Positions 55,829 to 64,000 of a DNA stretch of 64,000 nt are shown piece after piece. How positions within the stretch are numbered: the stretch's first letter is position 1; every line of letters starts with the position of its first letter. Below the pieces are notes generated by a model. That model ran no database searches, was not told where the DNA came from, and saw only the letters and a program-made list of their open reading frames with translations. Both the position numbers and the translations under genes were made by a program. This DNA comes from Meloidogyne chitwoodi. Taxonomy: Eukaryota; Nematoda; Chromadorea; Rhabditida; Meloidogynidae. Where the stretch lies: NCBI GenBank assembly GCA_015183035.1, contig JACZZP010000014.1, positions 2,170,001-2,234,000 of the forward strand, given 5' to 3'.

Positions 55829-57977
55829 TTAGATTTTGACGTTTGCGCTCAAGATCATTGTTTCGTCTTCATCTGATGATAAATCAAATTCAATTTTGGA
55901 CAATTTTCGTGGATCGTTTCGGTTTGTTATTTTTGGATGTTCCTCAATAATTGTCAATTCTCCTTCATCGTCGGGCGGTGACCATTTTCTTGGATCGTTT
56001 CGGTTTGTTATTTTTGGATGATCTTCTATAATTGTCAAATCTTCGTCTTTTGGCGAATAATTCATTTCTCTGTGTATTATTTTAGATACTTTTTTATTTT
56101 ATTAGTTTTGTTTACCGAAAGCCTAGTGTTATGGCTGAACTAGTTGAAAAATATGCAGATGAAATAAGTGATCCACGTGGAGAATCGTCGTCGAATGATT
56201 GTCTTCCATCAACTGTATAGTATGATGAACTGCATAGAGAACAAAATAGATTCTGGCTAGAATTTGTCGATAACGATGGGCTTCCGTTGAAACTCTTCAA
56301 ATTAGGTTTAATTAAAATATTAAGATTTCGGGGACCTGTCGGAGAACTGGCCCTTCTGAACAAGTATCAAATCCTGAATCAGGTCGTTTGCAAGTGCTCT
56401 CTATTGAAAGGCAATGCTGTGTCATCGGTTTTGGCTTAAATAAAATTTGTGTAAGATTTTGAAAAAAATTTTTAACTTGTTGATTATTAAGATACGAGCG
56501 AATAGGAATAGATATTGGTTCAGGTTCATTACGTCCAGTTGAAGCCCTGTAGGAACATTCCTCAGAACTGTCACTTTCTGTAGTTCTAGATGTGCCCAGC
56601 GAGTTCTGAATATTAATTATAAGGCAGTTTAGACTTCTTCACTAACTAATCTTCCTTTCCGTCTCCAGAATTTATGCATCTCAGAAAATCCTCCGACGAT
56701 GTAATCAGTTTTTGATTGAACGATCCATTCGTGTGAGGATAACTGTTCTAGCCTTAACCGTTTTTCTGGGTCTAATTGGAGGCAATTCTCAATTAAAGAA
56801 CGACATTCTTAATAAAAATGGTGACGTTCTATTATTTTTCTTATAGAACAACAACCTTTTGAAATATAGCCAGGAATTCGAATTTTTCCAGCACAAATAT
56901 GCATCACATTTTGAAAGGGTGGATGTCCAATAAGCATTGTATAGAGTAGAATTCCTTTAAGTTTTTAATCTCTTTATTTTAGTTTAATTTTACCTAGAGA
57001 CCAAATAGTTCCCTCCAACGGTAGAAAACGTTGTATTTCAAAAACTTCGGGTGGGCAGTACGAACGAGTACCTTAAAATTCATTTATTTAGAGTCTTGTG
57101 AAAAGTTTTTGCCATGAAATTGTTTAGAAATTATTCTATTTTTGAATTCTGCTGCTCCAAAATCACATAACCACGTCTTTCCTGTATCCATATCCAAAAT
57201 GATATTTTCATCCTGAAAATTAAGTTTCAACAATTATCTTAAATTGTAGTACAACTTTAACGTCTCTATGTATAATAGAATGTTTGTAGTATAAATCAAC
57301 AACAGTCCTCACAATTTGAGAAAATATTTCATTCGCAACATTCTCGTTTAATCGTCCAGCTATTTTAATCAAATCGAAAAGGTCCTTTTTTTTTAATTTT
57401 CTAAAATAATAATTTGTAAAAATTAAGTAACATGCCATGAAATTTTTTGGTCTTTCCATAATGATTATAAATCCGTTTTTACTAAAAAAAATATATGTTT
57501 TTATACAAAATTCAATGCATTTAAATATCCATCAACCTGCAAAACCAGTCAACGATTCGAATCACACCCTTTAGAAAATGATTCCTCAAAATTTATTTGT
57601 AGGAACTTACTTGACAATCCTGACATCTCTTTAGAAGAATAATTTCTTTAGGAAGAAGTATTCCTCTCTTAAACGTCCAATTCGTCACTTGTCGATGTCG
57701 AACAAATTTTACAGCTACGGGAAGACAATCGGCAGTCCGATAACCCAGAAAATATTATTTATAAAAAATGTCTTATATAATTAGTGATTTAGGAATAGCC
57801 TTAGCTTCTAAAAACTAAAATAGTAACATACTTGATAAACAATTCCAAAACCACCGCCTCCTATCTTTTCCAAAATCCTGAACAAATTAATTTTCTCTGC
57901 AGTAAAGGAAACATACTTGTATTGATTTCGAAATTGATAGAGCCGATTTTCTGATATATAAGGGAGAGTTATAAAAA
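55829..57977 (-). CDS. PIM-like serine/threonine kinase, 5' end unresolved
   Basis: The kinase core includes KILEKIGGGGFGIVYQV (glycine loop), PVAVKFVRH (catalytic Lys), GVIRIVDWF, IIMERP with DLFDLIK, HRDVKDENIIL, the DFG motif in CDFGAAEF, GTRSYCPPEVF and GTIWSLGILLYTMLIGHPPF. The wording VIRIVDWF, HRDVKDEN and IWSLGILLY with a Pro in the hinge (ERP) is typical of PIM kinases. A Ser/Thr-rich tail follows. The last exon carries two near-identical copies of LTIIEDHPKITNRNDPRK. The final exon joins in frame (LGFR-EMNYSPKDED). The first coding exon could not be fixed: upstream of the glycine loop the frame is open to an acceptor near 57977, but no start is certain. Confidence 0.82.
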
Positions 57978-59089
57978 CTTTAAGTAAAAGTGATCAGAAA
58001 GGAGTAGTAAAAGAACCAGTATAATAAGGTAAAAGTTTGCGGGGTATCCCACGAATGGGGTAAAAATAGTCCTCATATATTTGAATTCTTGATATTTTTA
58101 CCTTTTGGACGGAAGCAGCAACCAATTTGATGAAAGAGGCATATAAGAAAATTGGAGAGACGACTAAACAAACCTAATGCCATACATCAAAAAAAAATAA
58201 TAATTTATTTTTTAAAGAAGACAATGTTATTTTATTTACTGAGATTAAGTTGAGCAATTATTACTATGTAGATATCCTAGATCTTACATTAACTAGCGCC
58301 ACTTCTTTTGATCGATTACCTCTTCTCTATGAAATAAGATCGGCTTGAACATTCTCTTGTTACTCTTTTGCTTTTGTTTTTTGTCTTTTTTTGAAATTTT
58401 TTTGGTCTTGTATTTATAACTCATATCAGCTTTAACCTAACTTTGTTCTTGCGCATTCAATTTGAAGGGAGTTTATAAATTAAAAGATAAATATAAAATG
58501 TGAAGAGAGAGTAAAGTAAACTATGAGATAGATTGACGAGAGAGGAATTTCGTTCACTGATTGTTTTTGGGTACAGTCCAACTAAGCGCCGACCGACTAG
58601 TCGCGGGCTAATTAGGCGCGCTTTAGTATATCTAATGAAGAGAATTAAGAAGCGAGAGACTACATGCGCCTAATCGGCCGGCGCCTAGCCGGGCGTGTCC
58701 CTTTTTTCTTTCGTTGATTTAAAATTCAAAACGCCAATATATTAGTATTGTTTAGGGTTTTTTAAATGTCAATCGAAGAAATTTGTGATTGAGATTCGTG
58801 TTTACACTTCATTTTTGTCTACAATTATTGAACAATCATTAGTTTTTTTTGACTTACCCAATATTTACTTAAACTGTGATTCTTTTTTAATAAATTGTTC
58901 TATTAGAGTCAGAGCCCTATTAAATTGTTTGTATTTGTTATTCATGTATTCTTTAAGTTTAATCTTTTACTAATACAAATTTTTCTTTTAATTTACTAAC
59001 TGAACTTGATTAATAAAAATTTAAAGATTAATTAAATATTTCAACTTTTATAGCAATACTATCTAATTATCTATTTATTTTTAATTAAA
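57978..59089. other. Spacer upstream of kinase and AMPK-region genes
   Basis: It must contain the first exon and promoter of the minus-strand kinase, which I could not place; a short frame with MPLSSNWLLLPSK near 58.1 kb is one candidate. A palindromic GC-rich repeat lies at 58568-58701. The rest is AT-rich without a gene. Confidence 0.45.
58568..58701. repeat. MITE-like repeat, copy B (partner at 14617-14740)
   Basis: Imperfect terminal inverted repeats of about 40 bases are built on CTAAGCGCCGACCGACTAG at the left and CTAATCGGCCGGCGCCTAG at the right. The GC content stands out sharply from the surroundings. The core shares AGAGAATTA and TAGTCGCGGGCT with copy A. It contains no coding frame. 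Confidence 0.7.
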
Positions 59090-59812
59090 ATGATTCCAAG
59101 TCAACAAACATCAAGTTCTCCTACATTGTCACCAAACAAATCAATAAAACAACGACAACGCCAGAGGACTCTTAATGAACAATTGGACCTTTTAGATAAA
59201 CAATTCTGTGTGGAAGTTGATGTTCAGATGGCAAATAGAGTTGGTTCAATTTCAGTTAGCACACCTAAGTCCAAAGACATTGTATGATAAATTTTTTATT
59301 AAATAAACTCGCTTTTAGAATATTTTTAGTATAATCAAAGGGCTGTTAATAAAATGTTCTCAAAATCACTCGATGGTGTTTTTCACCCTTCGTATGACCT
59401 TTCACAATGTAAGAATTTTTTAAAATATATTCTATTTTGTGTTGTTTTTAATTTTAAGCGCCGTATAGTCCACCGACAAAAACTTCGCGCATCCAAAATT
59501 TTTTCCGATATTATTCACCGAATCCTGTTACTCAACATCAACCATTGCATAAAAGTCACGGAGGTTTTTTTTGTCAATTTATGCATAAAAATATTTATGT
59601 TTATAGGTAAATGCTCTCCTATCGATTTTTCTTCTTCTGCACGCCCATTAATGTCACAAATTGGATGCGCCCAGCAATCCAAGTCGATCAGTGATTTTGG
59701 GCCGAGTTCTTTTGGATCAAGAATTGTTCTGATTCCATCGACAACTGAGAGCACTATTGCCAGCAAAACAGCTCTTCTTATTAAAAATGAGGTAAATTAT
59801 TATACTAAATAA
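59090..59812 (+). CDS. Serine-rich exons, own gene or long AMPK gamma N terminus
   Basis: Three or four exons splice in frame: MIPSQQTSSSPTLSPNKSIK with LNEQLDLLDKQFCVEVDV, then YNQRAVNKMFSKSLDGVFHP, then SPYSPPTKTSRIQNFFRYYS, then SPIDFSSSARPLMSQIGC with FGSRIVLIPSTTES. The protein is Ser/Pro/Thr-rich and disordered, in the style of the long N-terminal extensions of AMPK gamma isoforms. The last exon ends LLIKNE at a GT donor in phase 0; read through, it stops at 59812. Phase 0 does not match the phase-1 acceptor of the AMPK exon near 61.3 kb but does match an acceptor near 60.27 kb that leads into the hydrophobic frame ending at 60642. Which junction is used is not decidable here. Confidence 0.55.
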
Positions 59813-60294
59813 TAATAACAAGTGTCAGCCCCGAAAACGTAAACACTATTTTTGTACTATTGAAAAGGCGTGTTGGGTCAGAATATTTTGCATGAACGTG
59901 TATTATTATTTTTCTCAGAATTTGCTATATATTTTTTGTAAATAAGTGATATTATGGGAACTACAAAATAAGGAAAATATTTTTACTATAAATCTACGCT
60001 ATCCATTATTGCGTGCGAAAACTGCGACCCTCAATTTTCTTCCGTCGATCAATAACATTTGGCCAATCCAAAGGTTGGCCGTGAGCCTCCTATTCAGTTG
60101 TAATTTCAACTTGGTAATTCTCATTTCGGTAAACTTGTCAACTTTTCTTTAAGTATAATAAACTGATAGAATTATTTAGAAATGTGAAATATTGAAAGAT
60201 ATATAAACATTTAGTTTATTAAAATTTCTAATCTGACAAGTCCTTTTTTTATCATTTTTAGGTCAGCTGTCATTATTGTTTTAAAAAAGTTAAT

Positions 60295-60642
60295 ATGACA
60301 AGTTTTCCAATAGTTACCGATTTGAAACACCCCCCATTTGTACTCACACTTTATATTCTTCCTTCTTTTTTCATTTTATATCTCTGCACATTCCCGGCTG
60401 CTCCTCAGTTGAGAATCGTCATCGCTGCTCACGCGTTGTTGTTGTCGTCCTTGGCATTTCTCTATTTCATCTGTGTATTTCACTTCACTGCTTTTACCCC
60501 CCTCCTCTTCGGCAATTCTACAAACGAAGCGGTAATATTCATCCATCGGGGTGCTGCTCTCACCTTTCATCTCTTTTCTTATATTCACTTTTTTTATGCC
60601 CTCACATGTGACCTCTGGACGCTTGCGGAGTTTAGTTTTTGA
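60295..60642 (+). CDS. Hydrophobic open frame with three membrane segments, hypothetical
   Basis: A 115-residue frame (MTSFPIVTDLKHPPFVLTLY) contains three hydrophobic segments: around residues 16-36, 43-63 and 82-102. GC content is higher than in nearby non-coding DNA. An acceptor-like TTTTTAG lies at about 60.27 kb, and the frame is open from it, so this could be the last exon of the 59090 gene. No family is recognised; it may also be a chance frame, since the antisense strand is open too. Confidence 0.35.
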   Translation: MTSFPIVTDLKHPPFVLTLYILPSFFILYLCTFPAAPQLRIVIAAHALLLSSLAFLYFICVFHFTAFTPLLFGNSTNEAVIFIHRGAALTFHLFSYIHFFYALTCDLWTLAEFSF

Positions 60643-60999
60643 AAATATACCCACCATTCGGCCCATTCCCAAATTTCGTCTTCTTATACCTAAAAAAAAA
60701 TTTTTTTGAAAATGGATGATAATTATCAGTAAGACAGCCACTTCAAAATAACCTATTTCTTTGAATAATTTTTTAACAACGTATTTGTATCTTTGTTGCT
60801 ATCGACTACTATTTTTTTAAATTATATATTTTACTTGAAAATTTTATTAATTTAAAAAAAAAGTGCAATTTTAACAACAAATTTGTTTTTATCGATTGTG
60901 CGTTTCCTTTTTTAAAAAAAAGTTGAGATTATAGTGCTTAAATTCAACAGAAATATCGAAGAATAACATCAATAGTTGTGTGATTTGGTGCTTTGCTAC

Positions 61000-63382
61000 A
61001 TGTTTGGTACCAGCTCAGGGAAGGGAAAAGGTTCGCTCCGAAAGGTATTTTATAAGCAACTGGCTCGCCCAAATACTAGCGCCAATGAAAATGCATCTAC
61101 TATTTCGACGGATCGAGATTGTCAAGTACCAAAACCACGCCCACCTTCATTTACGTTTAGCAGCCCGTCTGGAACTGACATTGTCACTGCAAACAACTTA
61201 TCCATGATTGGAACTCTTGCAATCTCTTCACCGGCAGCAATCGCTAGTGGTATTACTTAAAGCGGTTTTGGATCTACTTTTCACTTACTGACAAATACTC
61301 CCTTTTTAGACAATGTCTCTGGCATGGATGTTTTGTGTAATTATGACAGAGCTATTCTTCCTTCCTCGTCAGCACCAGAAGCGTCAGCAAGGCATCAGAA
61401 TTGGTTACAGCCGAAACATTTAAATAATGGGCAGCAAACAACAACAAGGGTTCATCAGCAGCATTATAGAAGTATAAGTGATTCTCCAAAGTATGGAAAC
61501 TCTTTCGGAAAAGCTGCTCTTTTGGCAACAAACTCACCAGCGCCACTTCTGATCCCATTGGGGAATAGTCAGTTTTTCTCGTTATCTTTTTCTCTTTTAC
61601 TTTTCCATTATCCATGAGAGGTGGGTGATGCTTTTTCCTTTCCACGCGTGCGTTTCCTAACACTATCCACTTCATCTCATCAGAAATGGAACGACCTGGT
61701 GAGACGCCCATGAGTGCACGCCCAACCCTACAACACAGATCGAGTCTCAGCAGTTCATTTTATTCAATGCGGCCTAAGTCAGCAACGGGTCCAAACATTT
61801 TTCTGGCCACACGCCTTGACCATCCAACTGTTTTCGATTTTGAGGACTGGCACACTTCGCTTGATAAACGTAAGCATTTATTTTCAGAATTCAATTGATT
61901 CTTATTCAACTATGGGTGACAGCATGCCGGAAATCAATAAAATTTTATTTGGTTAGGAAATTATTTTTGATTCTTTCAAAAGGAAACATGATGGACTATT
62001 TTTTTTTAAAATTATTTATATTTTTGTATTCTTAATTAATTTAGAGAGTCAGGAGGCGGTCTATTCACTCTTTATGAAAGCTCATAAGTGCTATGATATT
62101 GTGCCAACAAGTTCAAAACTTGTGGTATTTGACATCGAATTGCCTGTAAGCAAAGCATTCTTTGCACTCGTCTACAATGGGTTTTCTTTTATCATTTTAA
62201 ATTTTATACAATTTTTTTTTAATAGTGTCCGCGCTGCACCTCTTTGGGATAGTAATATCCAAGAATTTGTTGGCATGCTTACTATTACAGACTTTATTCA
62301 TATTCTGCACAAGTATAAATATGTTTACTAACTATTTAAGACATTTAAAGGTATTACAAAAACGATCAGATGGAAGATGGTGTAAAGTTGGAAGAACATA
62401 AAATTTCAACATGGCGTGATATTTTTAAAGCGGATAGTAGTCTAAGGCCATTTATCACAGTTGATCCAGCAGAGAGGTTTTTTTTATTTTATTTTTTGTT
62501 TTTATTTTAAACATTCGTTTTAGTCTCTTTCGCGCGGTTCAGCTCCTATGTGAACATAAAATCCATAGACTTCCCGTTATGGAACATGGGACTGGCAATA
62601 TTTTGTACATTCTGACACATAAACGACTTATTAAATTCCTTCATTTATATGTAAATTTATTAAATTTTTAAGCCTATTCCGATTTTAAGATAAGTGACTT
62701 GCCCAAACCTGCCTTCATGGATAAAACGCCAAAAGAACTTGGAATTGGTTCATGGGAAAATATTTGTACAATAAGTAAGGCCACTCCGTTGATAGAAGCA
62801 ATGAAGACTTTCCTCTCAAAGAGGGTTTCTGCTCTTCCTCTGATTGATTCAGACGGAAAGGTAATTTAATTCTTGAAGAGCAGTTCGTGTATGTTTTTAC
62901 CTTCCATTTATAGGTAGTCGACATTTACGCTAAATTTGATGTAATAAATCTTGCGGCCGACAAAACTTATGATAAATTGGATGTGACCGTTTATGAGGCA
63001 CTTAAACAGAGATCTGAGGTTTAAATTTTGTTTATTTTTTTAATATTCTTCTTTTAGTGGTTTGAAGGTGTTCGAAAATGCTCGGACAGGGATTCTTTAA
63101 ATCGAGTTATTGGTATATTTTATAATAAAAACCTTAATTTGTTTTACTCCTTAAGATATATTGGTTAAGGCGGAAGTACACCGACTAGTGGTAGTGGATG
63201 ATGAGAATAGAGCTGTAGGAATAATTTCACTTTCGGATGTTCTTCGGCATTTGATTCTCGAGCTACCAGGCAGTAAAGATATTGAACGGCAAATTGCGAG
63301 TGCGATGGATACGCAAGAAACGTCAGACATTGGAATTTTAGACTTGGAGTCAAGTATTGAAGACGTTAATGTAGCGCCTTAG
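61000..63382 (+). CDS. AMP-activated protein kinase gamma subunit (four CBS domains)
   Basis: This is the nucleotide-sensing subunit of AMPK. After a Ser/Pro/Thr-rich N-terminal region ([30 protein letters not shown]), four CBS motifs follow. The first is [20 protein letters not shown] with [20 protein letters not shown], the second [20 protein letters not shown], the third [20 protein letters not shown] and the fourth [20 protein letters not shown]. The wording [18 protein letters not shown] and HRLPV is diagnostic of AMPK gamma. The ending [10 protein letters not shown] precedes a TAG. Splicing near 61.83-61.89 kb is ambiguous: the downstream frame joins the upstream one only if a GTTTTC donor at 61830 is used, which skips [12 protein letters not shown], or by another route not seen. 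Exons farther upstream may add a longer N terminus. Confidence 0.88.
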
Positions 63383-64000
63383 TGAACTAAAATGACGTTA
63401 AAATAAACTTCAGGCACTTAACAAATTAGGTTAATTTAGATTAGTTGAAATTTAAATTTCGTTGTGGGATATTTTCGAAGGAGTGTGATGTATGTATTTG
63501 CCTGATTGTTTCCAATGACCACGATCTACTATTACCCCCACAGCTTGCCATATTTGCAATCTGTGAATGACCTCTCTCCTCGCCAAAAATTTAGGGCTAT
63601 TTTTATCTTGAAAATGTTTTCATTCCTTTTTATAATTATCTTACTATAATAGACTTAAATTAGTTGTTAGACTTTGTTGTTTTGCTTCATGTCTACATAA
63701 TTTTACATATTGTCGCTGATCATAAAATTTTGCATATCTTTTAGTATATTAAGCTATTGCTCAACGTTGCTGTAATGTAAAAACATAAAAATACACAGAT
63801 TGTAATTTATTTTAATTAGAAAATCTTTAATATGAATCTAAACGTGTGCGACAATACAAGACATTGGATAACCTAACGTTTTTACACTTCTCAATCTTTA
63901 GTTTTAATAAGTAGACTCAAACGACCCCTCGAACAACAATATAATGGACATTGAGAAAAGAGAAGGCTTTTGAGGAGAAGAAGAGTGATAAAGTGAAAAT
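63383..64000. other. 3' flank, no gene seen
   Basis: Downstream of the AMPK gamma stop the sequence is AT-rich with a few longer unique stretches. All frames are short and without recognisable content. Confidence 0.5.

Noticed and set aside
60376..60741. 121-residue frame antisense to the three-membrane-segment frame
   Set aside because: It is Arg/Glu/Ser-rich without recognisable domains; the plus-strand reading has clearer hydrophobic periodicity and a matching acceptor.

Overview
This window looks like nuclear DNA of a nematode, most likely a tylenchid plant parasite close to Meloidogyne. The genome is very AT-rich. Genes carry many short introns, many of which begin with GT followed by a run of T. 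Start codons often lie just after a TTTTAG- or CAG-type acceptor, as expected for spliced-leader trans-splicing. A ten-Kunitz protein of the nematode moulting type (MLT-11-like) is present. The genus is inferred; the animal, intron-bearing nature is seen directly.

Layout. Positions 1-6.3 kb hold no convincing gene; they contain low-complexity AT sequence, degenerate tRNA-like pieces and one non-autonomous hAT-type element (4448-4993) with an exact 8-bp target duplication. Next are a mitochondrial enoyl-CoA hydratase (minus) and, divergently, a same-strand run: PIR-1/DUSP11-like RNA phosphatase, DHX8/PRP22 splicing helicase (129-bp gap, probable operon), SEPT6-type septin, USP8-like deubiquitinase, a small C2H2 zinc-finger protein and a Nova-like three-KH RNA-binding protein. 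A 2.2-kb spacer leads to the MLT-11-like gene (26.1-37.2 kb), whose introns have collected repeats and tRNA-like pieces.

From 38 kb the strands alternate: an unrecognised glutamate-rich disordered protein (minus), a TMEM165/GDT1 transporter (minus), a PPM-2-like PP2C phosphatase (plus), ALG1 mannosyltransferase (minus), then a 2.8-kb DNA transposon (48577-51411) with an apparently intact multi-exon transposase-like gene. It is followed by a KDM7-type JmjC demethylase (plus), a PIM-like kinase (minus) and an AMPK gamma subunit (plus) with one or more extra coding units just upstream.

The most striking item is the 48.6-51.4 kb element. Its first 22 bases match the reverse complement of its last 22 at 21 positions, it is flanked by a 7-bp duplication with one mismatch, and its uninterrupted gene combines DDE-like landmarks with an N-terminal array of TQT motifs resembling dynein-light-chain (LC8) ligands. 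It sits between the start codons of ALG1 and the demethylase, probably splitting a bidirectional promoter. Other points of note are alternative first exons of the enoyl-CoA hydratase, a Kunitz domain that lost both cysteines of one disulfide, a GC-AG intron in ALG1, a KH3 domain with a broken GXXG loop, and two pairs of MITE-like repeats. Most genes are ordinary housekeeping genes; I see no CRISPR array, rRNA gene, intact tRNA gene or viral gene.
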